From Mycogone perniciosa (lineage: Eukaryota; Ascomycota; Sordariomycetes; Hypocreales; Hypocreaceae), in the NCBI GenBank assembly GCA_025331125.1, contig JAOALB010000158.1, positions 1 through 64,000 on the forward strand: DNA of 64,000 nt. The letters run 5' to 3'. Made by a program: the position numbers and the translations under genes. The notes under the pieces were generated by a model. That model was not told where the DNA came from, made no database searches, and saw only the letters and a list, made by a program, of their open reading frames with translations. Below are positions 1 through 12,856 of this stretch, piece after piece. The number at the start of each line of letters is the position of its first letter. The first letter of the stretch is position 1.

Positions 1-833
1 GCCCCAGAAAAACCCCTCCGGCCCCCCCCCCCCCCCGCTGCGTCATCTAGGCGGGACAGCCCCGCTGTGCTGAACGTCTAATACTTCGTATGGCGGTTTC
101 ATTTTGAAGAGAAGCGAAGCACTCAAGGGCCCCAAGGTGCCAAGGACACGGTAATACCTCAAGATGGCAGTTGGGTTGGCTGCCCGTAGCAACACTGGAG
201 CTGCCTGCTGGGAGAAGCAGGGCGATATGAATCTCCGTCTTGGCCAATGTCATCCGCGTACATATGTAACCACAAGCATCGATGCGATTGGAGGCTCACA
301 TGAAAACGATCCCAGAGTCTGGGATGTGACCCGAGAATGGACCAGGGAATGGACGTATCGGATACTCTCTTAACCATGGCCTGAACATTGGATGAAGAGG
401 TAGCGCTACTTCCAAGCTCTATTGGAACCTTGCCTCGCAATCCAGTGGACCAGTTTGCTGCAGGCAACCTTCTAGCGGGATTCACGTCCACTAACCAAGG
501 TTGGCAGGCCTATCTATCTATTATGGTCCCCCTAAGCAGATCACCTGCATCAATAGGTAGGTACCTAGGACCTAGGTGCCAGTATTATCGACCAAACATG
601 GAGCTTGCGAACACGTTCAACTTCCAACCTCACCGTCGCATTCTGCACCTATTTTCGACGCTGCGATCTTCTCAAACGGTGATATAACGGCGCTTCAGAC
701 CGCGATCCCATGCTCCTATCGCTTGTGCCGTAAGGCTCGCGCACGGGCTCCATCCGACGATTTCCGCCTCCACCGCGTCTAGGCCTTAGCCACGAGTGTA
801 GGATTACGATCAAGATCAAGGTCCACGTCTACA
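1..833. other. Upstream non-coding DNA
   Basis: No gene supported. The start holds a run of 15 C at 22-36. A TACTTCGTA word, a one-base variant of the dispersed motif described in the findings, lies near 84-92. Short open frames here look like chance and show no recognisable domain. The last part is presumably promoter and 5' leader of the exchanger gene that follows. Confidence 0.5.
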
Positions 834-3048
834 ATGGCGGCCGCAGAGCTTGCCAACCTGGGGTTGCGGCTCCTTCGTGCGTCTTGCACTGATATCGCGC
901 ATCACTCGGAAATGGAACTGACGACGTATCATGTACAGGCCGAGAGGCTGAGGAGTCCGACCCAGAAGGTGTGTTACTGGTGACGAGACCGATGCATATT
1001 GCTAGAGAAGATTGCTGACGACGACAACGTGAATACAGAGGGTGATTCGGCGCAGAAAGAACTCTTCGCGGCATGGGCGCTCTTCATATCAATTATGCTG
1101 CTCATAATTGCCTTCTTCACAAGTTACATGCTCCAGATGAAGAAGGTGACGGCGGTCCACGAGACTGTCATCTCCATCTTTGCAGGTTAGATCAAGCATC
1201 AAGCCCCCGAACGAGACGAGACAAGACCATAGCCCATCAGGCGTTGCTGACTTGATTTGTTTTGCAGGAATGACGGTCGGCCTCGTCCTCCTCATAACCT
1301 CTGGCGACTCGATTCGAAACCTCATTAGCTTTGATTACCAGATCTTCTTCAATCTCCTGCTGCCACCCATCATCCTCTCGTCCGGCTACGAACTACACCA
1401 AAGCAACTTCTTTCGCAACATTGGAACCATCTTGACATTTGCATTCGCCGGAACCTTTCTCTCTGCCGTGGTCATTGGCTTGATTTTATGGATGTTTGCT
1501 CAGCTGCCTGGGTCTCTGCCTATGACCTTTGTCGACGCTATTTCCGTTGGCGCAACACTCTCTGCCACAGATCCGGTGACGATTCTGGCTATTTTCAACA
1601 CATACAAAGTAGATCCCAAACTATACACCATTATTTTCGGCGAGTCAATCCTCAATGATGCTATCGCCATTGTCATCTTCGAAACGGCACAGAAATACAA
1701 CAAAGGCGAAGGGGGCAACTATGGTGTCATCAGCTTCTTCGAGGGTACCGGCATTTTCTTGCTTGTCTTTTTCGGCAGCATGCTTATCGGTGTCATTGTT
1801 GGTGTGGCTACGGCCTTGCTTCTCAAATTCACCTATGTTAGAAGGTTCCCCAAGATAGAAAGCTGTTTGATCATTTTGATCGCCTATGCGACATATTTCT
1901 TTTCGCATGGCGTCCACATGTCCGGTGAGTTGACACCGAGAAAAGGAATTGTACGCTGTAACTGACACGTATTAGGAATTGTGTCCCTGCTGTTCTGCGG
2001 CATCACCTTGAAGCATTATGCTTACTTTAACATGTCGAGACGCACTCAACTCACCACGAAGTACATCTTCCAGGTCATGTCGCAGCTGTCAGAAAACTTC
2101 ATTTTCATCTACCTTGGTTTGGCTCTTTTCACAGATAATGCGCTTCAGTTCCAGCCACCTCTCATCATTGTTACCATATGTGCTGTCTGCGCCGCTCGAT
2201 GGGTTGCCGTCTTCCCCCTCTCCAAGGCAATCAACTGGGTTATTCGCTACCGAGCTAGGAGAAGGGGCGTTGAGGTTGGCGATGAGCTCCCCTACAACTA
2301 TCAAGCCATGCTCTTCTGGGCTGGTCTTCGTGGAGCTGTTGGTGTAGCCCTGGCAGCTCTCCTAACTGGCGAAAATTCCTATGCTCTTAGGGCTACTGTT
2401 TTGGTCGTGGTTGTGCTTACTGTCATCATCTTTGGCGGCACTACAGCCCGCATGTTGGAGATTCTGGGTATCCGCACTGGTGTGGTCGATGAGATCGACA
2501 GCGATGACGAGTTTGACATCGAGTCTTTTGGCACCGGTTTGCAGATTAAGCGTTCTGGAGTTGCGATCGGATACCAGCCTCGTCGCAACGGAAATGTCGC
2601 CATGAATAATCTCGATGCAGAACCGAACCGCTCCGCGGCCTACGTATCTGGCCATTCGTCGCCGCACACTGGCGCCGCTCGTGCACATAGTCTGAGCCGT
2701 AAGAATTCAGTTCGCAACGCGGATGACTTTGAGCGGGCCGATCTGCTCGGTCGTGCCAACCCCGATGATTCGGATATTGACAGCGACATCGACACTTCCG
2801 ACCTGCCACCCCCTGCGAGGCGTTCCCCTCGCTCACAGGACAGGTCAGCACCTCACACTGATAGTGCCTTTATGAGCCCAGCAGCCGAGCCGTCTACTTC
2901 GACGCCCATAACGGCAACAGGTGCGATCAGACAGCTGTTATCTACCGAGGATCCAGCGGGCCTGTTAAGGCAGTTGGACGAGGACTTTATCAAGCCGAAA
3001 CTGTTGCTCCATGGTGATGGAGGCAGAGGCGGTCCTGGGGGTGTGTGA
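834..3048 (+). CDS. nhx1: Endosomal/vacuolar Na+(K+)/H+ exchanger, NHE family
   Basis: Cation/proton antiporter of the CPA1/NHE family, expected in late endosome or vacuole membranes, where it exchanges luminal protons for Na+ or K+ and sets pH and salt tolerance. Proposed exons: 834-876, 939-968, 1006-1185, 1268-1924, 1976-3048 (660 aa). Seen: about a dozen hydrophobic segments across residues 30-460; the NHE signature FAGMTVG at about 83-89; an ATDPV motif near 184-188; GESILNDA near 209-216, the conserved acidic ion-binding region; and GLRGAVG near 420-426. The C-terminal 200 residues are a hydrophilic, Ser- and Asp-rich cytosolic tail, as usual for the family. The last three exons are clear. 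The first is uncertain: the ATG at 834 is the only good start, and the 30-nt second exon implies a 37-nt intron. Skipping it also keeps frame (650 aa). Confidence 0.93.
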
Positions 3049-3651
3049 GGGGTCTAGATATTAGATGAATACTGTTTTTTTTGGGTCTTTTGATGTACCA
3101 GTGCATACAATAACTGGCGTTATGACATTGATAGAATTCATGAATGTTTTCCTTGTTCCATGTCCTCGATCATTCTCAGAGAAATGTGCAATTCAAGGAG
3201 TGATAAAACCAGCAGAGCAAAGCACTGCAGTCGAGATGGGACCAGAGTATTAGGGGTAAGACAGGCAAAAACTGCCCGTCTAGTGTGTAATTATGTATGT
3301 TATCTTCTTTCCTCCCAACAGCCTTTTTTTGGCGTGGGCAAAAAGGCCACGAGTTGCCTTTGTCGTTCTGACGATTACTATGTACATTTCTACACTGACC
3401 CATGGGAGGCTTCACTCTTCCCACGTTACAGAGATTCAAACACCCTCCACATATCCTCGTTCTACCAAGGGAGACGCTTATTCCCGTCCCCACCTTCGCA
3501 GGAAAGCATCTACGCAAAAAAAAACCAACCGACACCCCTTGACACCAAGTCCCCCCCCTTAATACCTGACGAGACGCCTAACGAAGCAAAAACGAGAGAG
3601 AAGAAACTAGACCATGAAGCGGCCGAAACAATCCAGAGAAACAGAGAGGTT
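3049..3651. other. Convergent intergenic spacer
   Basis: This separates the 3' ends of the exchanger and eaf1 genes and should hold both polyadenylation regions. Nothing else is seen. Confidence 0.5.
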
Positions 3652-6600
3652 TTATTTGCTTGTCGAAGGCGTTGCACCGCTGCTGGCTTGACGTTGTGGG
3701 ACTTGTGCAGGACTTCCAGCCCCTGGATTGACTTGTGGCTGTGGTTGCGGTTGAGGTTGAGACTGTTGCTGCGGCTGTTGCGGCTGCGGTTGGTGTTGTT
3801 GCTGTGCTAGCTGAGATGGTTGCGGTTGCGGTTGCGGTTGCTGAGCATGTTGCTGCTGCTGCTGTTGCAACTGTTGCTGTTGTCTAAGCAGTGCAGCATA
3901 TTGATGAGGGCTGGTAGTAGCAGCAATACTGGTCGCTATTCCCGACTGTCCACCAGCAGCAGCATTCATAGCACTTTGCCTTTGCGCCATCATGGCTCGC
4001 GTCAGATGCTCAGTAGCAAGATGCCGAGTCTGCTCAGGCGTTAGGGTGGGATTCTTCGCTCGGAACTGCGCCTCAAGCTGAGCAAGCTGCGCAGCAATGC
4101 TTGGAGGAATTTGCGTTGGCAGTCGTGGACCCGGAGACGTGCCGTTGGGAATAGCCGGCATTTGAAGACCATTGGGCACTGGGGAGTGGCCGCCATTAGC
4201 GTTGAAGGAAGCCATCATAGCTTGAGCATTATTTAGGAACGTCTGCGGATTGATGGCCACGCCGTTACGCATATTTGGTGGCGAACCTTGTTGGCCTTGT
4301 TGACCCGGAGTCCCAACGCCAACCTGTTGCTGGGCGTGCTGAATCTGAACCGCCGCCCGCTGCTGCTCCGAGATGCGCTGTGCACGCATCATCAGGTTGG
4401 CATCTGGTTGTTGATTCGGCATTGGCATCCTATGTTGCGCTTGCATGGCCTGTAGGGCTTGCAACTGAGCTTGCGGGATTCCATTCATCTGCGCCGGAGG
4501 AGCGAGATTGCCACCCATCTGGGCTTGCACACCAATGGCACCCACGCCATTAGCAGGAGCCTGCATAGGCATCCGAGGTCGGCCTTGTGCAGCAGCCGCA
4601 GCCGCAGCCGCAGCCGCAACAGCCAGTTGATTAGGAACACCAGCCCGGCCAACAGCAGGAACACCATTGCTGACACCAGCATGATTAGCTGCCTGGTTGA
4701 CTTGTGCTGCGGCGGATGCCCCAGCGAGTTGGGCGTTCTGGCTCTGGTTTCTGGCCTGTATCGCAGCCTGAATAATTGGTTAGTTCAAGGACAGCATGAT
4801 ATATAAAACTACGTCACTTACTCGTCGCTGTGCTTCCTGCCGCGCCGCGTATTGGGCTATCTTTTCTGCCAGGGCCTGATCGCGTTCCCATCGCAACAAG
4901 CTGTAGTCTCTCGGTGTCTTCGTTGGTCTTTGCGCAACAGTGTCGCTCGTCTTCTTGGCGGCGTTCTGAGACGCATTATGCTGCTGTTTCTGGATAGTGG
5001 TCTCTCTCTTCTTGGCGAGCTTTCTCATCGCATCGATGAGGGTGAGATGCTTCTGGTTACGACGTCTCTCAACTCTCAGGGGTGTGGATTGTCGTCGTCG
5101 GACTGGTGTCACGGCGCCGCCGGATGCGCTTGCTTGCTGGGCGGCTATTTGGTTTTGCTGAGCAATGACACGCTGCGCAGCTTCGATTCTACCGTTGTAT
5201 GCCTTGAAGTATTGCGTCTTTTGCATATCCGCGGGAAGGCCTTCAAGATTGATCCACCTTTCGAAGCATTCCCACGGCGTTCGCCTCTCGGCACCGGATA
5301 TGAAAAGAGACTTGGTTGATAGCATATTGGATATGAGTGACCAGTTGTAGGAATATTCTCGGACCAGCCCACGAAGTTCGTCATCCTCAACCACAGTCCA
5401 CTGTGATGGACTTCGACATTCATAAAAGCTCTGGAGAGGCATGGGGTGTTCAGATGGTGGTCGGAACTGATGGCCTGCGTGCAGTCGATCACGAATATGT
5501 TTGGACTCAGGGGTAAATAGGGCAACCTCATTGCTCGAGGGGGATAGCTTCAGGTTAAACGACAGCGCATCAGCATCGAAACCACTGTCCTTTTCGTCAT
5601 CCGACTCCTCGTTCCGATAACTGAACCGGCTACGCTTCCGGGGAGGACCCTCCGACAGCAGCTTCATCTGGCCTTCGACATATTTGCTCAGAGGCAAGGC
5701 CGGTCGTCGCCAATGCGCGTCTGGGTCGTATTCCGGACCAGTGAGCTCAAACCGTGGAGCCTTGAGAGGTGCTCCATACATTGGCAGCTCTTCAAGTAGC
5801 TTATCAGACGCGGGTGTTCTTCGTAGTGCGAATACGACATCGTCGTCTTGTAGTGCGAAAATTGCTGATGGCGCGACTGTTTCTGGAAAGTCTTCACTCA
5901 ATTCATCCAAAATTTGCGGTGAATCCACGTCCCCGGACACGAGATCTGGAGTGGGATGGTTCTCTGCACTATCCGCCTCCACATCACTCATCGCAACATC
6001 ATTAATTGCCTGAGTCTTCGGGGGAATGTACGCAGGGACCTGCAACATCTTGCGTTCTTCAAGAGTCGACTCGATCCATTCGGCACAAGCGTGAGCCAAA
6101 TTTTTTGCCATTGCCATTTTCCATTTTCGTTCTTCGCGGAAATCTGTTCGCATCCATTTCATTTCCTGGAATAGAACATCCCATTGCGTTGGTGGTCGAG
6201 TCGGCTCAGGACAGCGCTTGGGCTGTCGGAGAGACCATTTATCATGCTGTTGGAGATGATAGACCCTGCGGAGCACCTTGCATGCCTGATGATCTTGAAT
6301 CGCCAGATAAGCATCTGGCGTAGCGACCGTCTTATTAGCATGGAAAAGAATCTTCTCGATGGGCTGCATCCAGTTGGTGGCTCCTGTAAAATTCTGAATA
6401 AAAAGAGGGGTATAATAGTCATCAGAAGGTTGAATAGTCTCCCTTTGGCCGGGAACTATGGCCTTGTCCTCAACACGTTTGGGTTGTTTGCCGAACAGGA
6501 CAGCGGATACCTGAGGTTTTGACCGCTCCTTCCGGATCGTACTCTTGATTCGTGCAGGTGGTGATTGAGGAGTGGAAGTGACTGGTGTAAGTTGGTTCTG

Positions 6601-8445
6601 TGGAGCCTTGGTGGTATTTCTTTCCGTAGGAGGGAGTCGTGAAGTGCCTCCAACTATCTCTGTTACGGACTTGGGTCTTAAAGCACCAGATGAGACTCGT
6701 GTAACAGCCCTTTCTGGAGCTTGTGGAATTTCTTTGGGTGGTGTTGCTTGAATAGGGGGTGGTGTTGCTGGAGAACTTTGAGGTGGAATATTAGCGTCTT
6801 GTGAAGGTTTTGTTGTGCGTTGAGTTTCGGTGGCGATTTCGGTAGCAGTTTCAGGGCCATCTACGTCCATTTCTTCTGGTGCTTCTTCCTGACTATCCGG
6901 AACCTCACTAGGAGCGTCAGCGGCTGGCGTGGACGAGGCTGGCTGGTTTGCGTTATCTGTAGGATGCAACTCTACGCCGTTCTTTGCAACAGAGGGAGTC
7001 TCTTGGGTGGTGACAGGGGCGTCAACCTTAGCCTCAGGGGCATCAGGTAGGTTCGTGTCGGCATCAGGGCTTGCAGCCGCAGTACTCGACCGGATGGATT
7101 CCTGCAGTAATTGGTCTTCATCCGCGGCAGTTGTCTCCTTAATAGCCTCCTGTTGAACTTCAACTTCATCTGATCCCGCTGCAACATCCTCAAGAGTCTC
7201 ATCACCATCTCCCCCGTTTTGACCTGTCTTCTGCTCAGCCTCCTGCTCGGTTCTGTCGTCTGGGGATTGCGGACCATCGTGTTCGGGACTTGTGTCCGTG
7301 GAAGCGTCATGAATGGCGGGTGTAGTGGCACTTGGGGCGGTTGAACCAGGGGATGACAATGGTTCGGCTGTTTTGGACATGTGGTTTGGAACCTTGATGG
7401 AGAGTCCGTGGGTTTGGACGATTGGTGCATCGTGAGAACCATTCTGCAATGTATTTCTCGCCTTTACATCCACAACACCTACCGCTGTCGTGCTCCTTGC
7501 AGCCTCTGTCGAGGGTGAACCCTTCGTTCCAGGGGGAAAGGTCACTTGTGGCAGCCGTCGCTCAGAAGAATCGCCAGCCTCCGCCTCTGCCACCGTATCC
7601 GCCCCTTCTCCTGTCTGCTTCGCATTTTCCTTCGCGGGCACCGTTGAAGGGGGCGTGGGCTCGACGTTCGCTGGAGGTTTTGTGGATGTAGCCCCTGGCT
7701 GCTCAGTATTGACGGGGCTCTGGGAAGGCGCTGTTGGAATGGTAGGTGCTGGCGTAGGTTGCGTTGACTTCGCTGGCGATTTGCTAACATTGACTGAAGG
7801 TGCAGTAATAGTTCCATTGACCGGAGGCGTAGTGCTAGACCCATTCGTTGCAACGCCATCGGATGATTGCCCTTCAGATTTCGCGACTGATACACTTTCC
7901 CTCGCAGTTCCGACTATTGATGCCGAGGCCACATGGCTCACCGTCTGTATCGATCTTGCGAGTGATTGCTTCAGTACGTCTAGTGACAGCTTCGGCCGTG
8001 GGGGAATGATGAGGTCGTTCAGGGTCTTGCCTCTGCATAAAGATCAGCATCACTCCGGTGACAACCAGACGCGAGACGCGCCGACAGCAACAAAAACGGG
8101 AAGACAATTAAAAGCCATGGGGGAAATGGCATTTATATATTGGGGAGACGCACTGCAAGATGTCACTGGCTTGGAGGAACTGCCATTCGGGGGTGGCCGC
8201 CACCGGCGCGTCGGGGTTCGCGAAGGCATCCTCCGGCAGGCCATTGACCTGTGTCGCGACCGCAAAGAGCTCGCGAAGTTTTCTCTTCCGCGACGTTACG
8301 ATTGCACTGTCTGGCGTCAGCACGGCAAAAATCACCTCGTTGGAATCGGAAAAATTCGCTCTTTCATTTGAGCAGGCACTCACTTGCAGTCGTTTCGCTT
8401 GGATTGAAGCAGCCTCGATAGATCGGCGTGCCCGACCTCAGTCAT
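3652..8445 (-). CDS. eaf1: NuA4 histone acetyltransferase scaffold subunit Eaf1/Vid21
   Basis: Chromatin protein that assembles the NuA4 acetyltransferase complex in the nucleus. Exons, in transcript order: 8445-8384, 8306-8154, 8032-4822, 4767-3652 (1513 aa). The start ATG at 8445 gives an N-terminus running into SRKRKLRELFAVAT and the DILQ motif typical of fungal Vid21; this run is only restored when introns of 77 and 121 nt are removed. An HSA domain (PPTQWDVLFQEMKWM onward, about residues 680-745) binds actin-related proteins. A SANT/Myb domain follows at about 945-1005 (QWTVVEDDELRGLV). The middle N-terminal region is long, low-complexity and rich in P, T, S, E. The C-terminus is Gln/Ala/Pro-rich with a Q and QP tract near 1440-1490. 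Domain order, length and the Q-rich tail fit the family. It is divergent to spp2. Confidence 0.95.
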
Positions 8446-9449
8446 AGCATCGGTGGTAGCGACATCCGTTTGCGGGCGAAACGGATGTCGGAGGATGGCC
8501 AGAGAAGTCGTCTGAGATGCAGGACGAAGTGCACGGCGATGGAAAAGGTCGTGGTGGTCACCGTGTTGACGAATTTTGCTGTCCCTCGAGCGTGTCGCCA
8601 GTCTGTGGGAGGGCGTCAAATTCTGTCGGGCTCCAGTGTCTTGGGGGGATCACAGGGGGGATTTCAGCAGCAAGCTGGACTGACTCCGCCTGCTCCGCAT
8701 TTGGCACTGTGCAGGCTCCACTGGCCGCTAACAGAAGGCAGCCGTAAACGGGCAGCGGGTGCGCTAACGAAATTGCACTATGGAGGGGGACGAGCAGTCC
8801 CGTCACCGTGCAATCTGCCAGTTGGTACAGTACATCACTGCACTCGATTTTGGACTTGTCAACGACGCATCATCAGTTAAATAGGATCTCCTTGTATGTG
8901 AGTTGTGACTTGTCATCAAAATCTATAAGCAAGTTTTGCTCTAAGACAAACTCTTGTACCCTTTTATTAACTGAAAGATGAACCATTTTATCGCGGATTT
9001 TATAAGGTCTCCCTAGCTCTCCTCGTCATCGAAATCTGTCATTTACTTCATGTCACAGTACATCCCGCTGTTCTCGCCCAAGCCCAACCAAGAAGTCTTT
9101 GGTACGGTGGAGGTTCAATGCTCTCCACAAGGCAGATACAGAGCTACAGGGAAATCGCCGCCTAAACTGAAAAAAATTCCTGATGGTTGGTGTCGCACTA
9201 AGTACTCCGACTCCGTACCCCTCACAGTAAAGCCAAGGCAAGGTACCTGCCAAAGCACATGCTCTCTATGCCGACAAATGCGGCTGGACTTATTGCCTAA
9301 AGGCCCCACATCTGTTCTGCCTTTTGTCCGTTAGTCTCATGTCATCCACGAGACTCGCGATACAACCTTGATAGATAAATACTCCTTCCAACTCGCCAAA
9401 GGTATATCGTCTTCTGCAACCTTTCACAAATCACACAGTTTGGCACGCA
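8446..9449. promoter_or_regulatory. Divergent promoter region, eaf1 / spp2
   Basis: About 1 kb between two divergent start codons, so it should contain both promoters and 5' leaders. Short open frames here (for example on the plus strand up to 8880) show no domain and overlap the first eaf1 exon. No clear TATA box was recognised. Confidence 0.45.
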
Positions 9450-10520
9450 ATGTCTGACCCGAGCAGAGGGCGCATAGCCATCAAGTTTGGTGCAGGCTCT
9501 TCTTCAACAAGTAAAAAACCAATACGTCGTCCGAATCCGCCTTCCTCCACGCTCGGCAAGCGACCACGTTCCCACGCTCTGGGGGGTGGCTCTGATTCAG
9601 AATCAGACGATGGCAACCGCCATGGAAAGCATGAGACTATTACAGGATTTGGCGCAGATGGCGCAGAAACCGAGCGAGTCAAGGTGGAGAAGAAGGAATA
9701 TGTCATTGCGAGACAGCCGAATCGAAATTGGAAAGACGAGCTGAGAACGCAGCGGAAGTCGAAGAACCCAGTATCTGAAGAGGCGAGGGACCAAAAGAAT
9801 GAAGTTGCTGTTGATGCGGAACCCTCAGACCAGGACAAGGCTATGAAATGGGGCTTGACAGTCAAGGAGAAGAAGACGACACCGGAAGACGACGCCAAGG
9901 AGCTGCCGACTGCCGAAACCGGCGATGCGAAAAAAGATGATGGGAATGAAGATGGCGAGCACTCTCTTAAACGAACGATTGACGACGACGCCATGGACGC
10001 ACTTGTCGGCAAAGTCCCCGAAAAGCCAAAATTCGTCATCAAATCCCAGCCAACGGAAGACGATGCCTACAATCGCGACGTCGAAAAAGCCGGCGCACCA
10101 TCCAGCCTCGAAGACTATGAAGCCATACCCATCGAGGAATTTGGTGCCGCTCTCCTCCGTGGAATGGGCTGGAACGGCGAGAGCCGCGGCCCCAAAATAA
10201 AAGAAGTCCGCCGACGGCCAAACCAACTTGGTCTCGGCGCTAAGGAGCTCAAGGAGGAAGAAAACTTGGGCGGCTGGGACCAAAATGGCAAGAAAAAGTC
10301 GAGGCCAAAGCTGGATGATTATCGTCGCGAGGAGAGCAAGCGCAAGGAAAGCCATCGGGGTGAGGACAGCTATAAGAAGGAACGAGAGAGGGAGCGCGAG
10401 CGTGAGAGGGATGGGTATCGCGATAGTCGGCATCGGGATCGGGATAGGGATAATAGGGATCGAGACTATGATCGGCATAGGGACCGACGTCGTGATTACG
10501 ACCGGGACCGTCGACGATGA
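9450..10520 (+). CDS. spp2: Pre-mRNA-splicing factor Spp2 (G-patch protein)
   Basis: Spliceosome protein that recruits and activates the DEAH helicase Prp2 before the first catalytic step; the animal relative is GPKOW. Intron-less, 356 aa. The N-terminus, MSDPSRGRIAIKFG, is the conserved family start, followed by a basic, acidic and disordered region. A G-patch begins at about residue 229 with EEFGAALLRGMGW and runs to about 275, containing the LRGMGW core and the RRPNQLGLGA segment. The last 45 residues are an almost pure Arg/Glu then Arg/Asp tract (RERERERER, then RDRDR), typical of splicing factors and coded by an imperfect purine-rich repeat. The start is fixed by the family N-terminus. 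Confidence 0.92.
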   Translation: MSDPSRGRIAIKFGAGSSSTSKKPIRRPNPPSSTLGKRPRSHALGGGSDSESDDGNRHGKHETITGFGADGAETERVKVEKKEYVIARQPNRNWKDELRTQRKSKNPVSEEARDQKNEVAVDAEPSDQDKAMKWGLTVKEKKTTPEDDAKELPTAETGDAKKDDGNEDGEHSLKRTIDDDAMDALVGKVPEKPKFVIKSQPTEDDAYNRDVEKAGAPSSLEDYEAIPIEEFGAALLRGMGWNGESRGPKIKEVRRRPNQLGLGAKELKEEENLGGWDQNGKKKSRPKLDDYRREESKRKESHRGEDSYKKERERERERERDGYRDSRHRDRDRDNRDRDYDRHRDRRRDYDRDRRR

Positions 10521-10940
10521 AGGGCGGCTGGCTTTCCGCCTAGGAGGACCACGGGATTTACGACATGACGAAGGGGAATATCCAAGGAGGTTTTCGGATA
10601 TTGATTACATTGGATTTGCAGGGAAGCCATCAGCAATTAACTGATTGATGATCTGGTCGGCATGGGTTTCAACCTGCGATGCGAATCTACGCCCTCAATG
10701 AAAGTTAAAATATCAAATAGGGGAGCACCATCGTCTCCCAAGCCTTATTATCACCACGACCTCGCATAGGAGATTGTATTCGAAAGAAACGCGCTGATAT
10801 CCCATACCCATATACCAACTGAGAGGACGAAACTACCCGGGCTACTCTGCCCATAGTGAGAAAAATCATAATCATCACATCGCATAGCTCAAACCTCCGC
10901 GCATATTCTGAGCCCGTCCCTATTGCTCCTTTATGCAATC
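10521..10940. other. Convergent intergenic spacer
   Basis: 3' flanks of spp2 and of the Ybp gene. Nothing else recognised. Confidence 0.5.
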
Positions 10941-12856
10941 TTACTGCAACGGCACGCGGCCAAGTATATCCGCCAAAATACTCCATTGCATCAAAGCCTC
11001 GCCCTCTACATCCGCCTCCTTCGCCTCCACGGCCTTCTCTATAACCTTGACAGCATGTAGCAAAGGTTCAACATATCGGTGCTCAATCGCAGCGGCCATC
11101 CCTACTGGCGCCAGGCCCTTGTAATCCTCACCCCCGAAGAGGAACAATGCAAAATTCGCAACCTGCAAGTGCAGCGGTGCACTCTGCGTCCAAAATTCCA
11201 AGAGCGTTGCAGTGTCAGCTTCTTTGAGGTGCGTCAGGCTCGGAAACAGCGTGTACTGGATGGTGTCGAAGCACTCGGGGCTGGCGAAGCGACCCTTTGA
11301 GCCGGCCTTGCGTGCTGCGATGATTTCCTCCCGCAGCCAGGTTACAGCGCAGGCTTGAAGCGATGAGAACATGCAGTTCTCGAGGAGGTCTTCCATGATG
11401 GCTAGGCGGTCGTCTTCTTCAGGGTCGGCGTGTAGGACGACTCCCGCGATGACTGTTGCGGCATTGCGCACGCGTATGTTTGGGTGAAAGACGGAGATGA
11501 GCGTCAAAAGGTGGTGGTATGGCATAAAACCCGTTCCCGTCTCGCTAACTGCGCTGCTTTCGTTCTTTATGTATTTCCTGCCATCGAGCCATATGGCCAT
11601 CACAATGAGTGCCTCGACCGACCCGGGATTGCTCACGATTTGCGATTGCGGTTCGTCGCCTAGGAAGTTCTTCAAAATGATCTGATGTTCGGGCAGCATA
11701 GACCGGGGGAACAATTGTTCATCTGGGAAGCCACGGTCTGCGTCGAAAACATCCGCTGCGAACATCCAATAAGCATTGAGGCAGAACAATCCCCCCGTTG
11801 ACAACTTGATTTGGTCTGGATTTTGAGGATCGAAATCGATGGAGAGGGGGTCTCGACAGATGGGAGCCTCCAGGAGTTCTTTCATCTTGAAAGGGGGGAG
11901 ATTCGACAAGCCGAGGTCGCTGGCCAGGGACTAGAAAGCTGTTAATGCGATACGTGCCTTGTGAGAAATAAATGTGAACCTACCACTAGTTGCCCGACCA
12001 GCGCATCCTTGGCTTGAAGCTCGACCGTCTCCTTGAATGTCTGCATCATGGTCTTCCGACCAGGCACTATCCGCTCTGGATAGGTGTACTCCAGTAGCCT
12101 TGAAGCCCATTCCACGCTGTTGGAATTCACATACGCCTCAATGACACATGTGATGAAGGACCGCAATAGGTGAATAAGCAGCTGAGGTTCTCCCGCGTTT
12201 GGCTGATCCGTCCGATCTGCTTCTGGGTCCGGCGCTCGCTTCGCCGGATCGCTATCTTGGAACGGCGTGTCTAATCTGGTGCTCGACTTCCTTGTCGGCA
12301 AGGGAGGCCGCGTCCGGCTGGCCAGCGACTGCACCAGTGAAATGACAGCCGCAGTCGAAGCCGCACTCGTTGCGTCGTAGCATCTGTATACCGTGTCTAG
12401 TGTAGTGTGTAGGAATCGTGACGGCGCTTTGACTTGTAGTCTCTTGTGCAGAATGCCCAGCATGCCGCAGAGCGTTACAAAGTGCTTGCTCGCCTCTGAC
12501 TCCTTGTCTTCTGTATCTTGTTCCCGGTCTTTCTCTTGCTCTTCTGCGTCTTCCTCCTCGTGTTCTGCGCTGGCTGTCTTTTCCATGACCTCGAGGACCT
12601 TGAGGATGACCTCCCGCGGGTTGCCCAGGCGAGCAATGCTTTCCAAACACTCCTCGCTCCCCGGTATCGGAATCAGCATGTCGACCATATCCCACCCTAT
12701 ATCACTGGTCAATTTGACATCCTCCAGGATCTCCTGCAGCGCGGGCAGGATCGCAGGCGACAGCGACATCTCAACAATGGTCAAGTACGTCGCAACATCT
12801 GTGGCTGGTGGGCGAGACTCCTTGAGCCTCTGCACAACCTCCTCCGTAGTCGCCAT
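10941..12856 (-). CDS. Ybp1/Ybp2 family protein (Yap1-binding / kinetochore-associated)
   Basis: Exons 12856-11984 and 11930-10941, joined across a 53-nt GT-AG intron with phase 0, give 620 aa. It looks like the fungal Kinetochor_Ybp2 family (helical-repeat proteins also compared with glomulin/ALF4). In yeast, Ybp1 helps oxidise the stress regulator Yap1 and Ybp2 associates with kinetochores; which role applies here cannot be read from sequence. Seen: alpha-helical, Leu-rich repeats over most of the length; an acidic low-complexity loop around residues 105-125 (EHEEEDAEEQEKDREQ); a second disordered loop near 205-240. The chosen start, MATTEEVVQRLKE, follows an upstream in-frame stretch that looks like leader rather than protein. 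The family call rests on recognition of overall pattern, not on a catalytic motif. Confidence 0.78.

Noticed and set aside
3160..3810. Plus-strand open frame of 216 codons running into the end of eaf1
   Set aside because: Its end is the reverse of the Gln-rich eaf1 tail (Leu/Arg repeats), and the rest has no domain.
8428..8880. Plus-strand open frame of 150 codons between eaf1 and spp2
   Set aside because: It overlaps the first eaf1 exon in antisense and has no domain; more likely promoter DNA.
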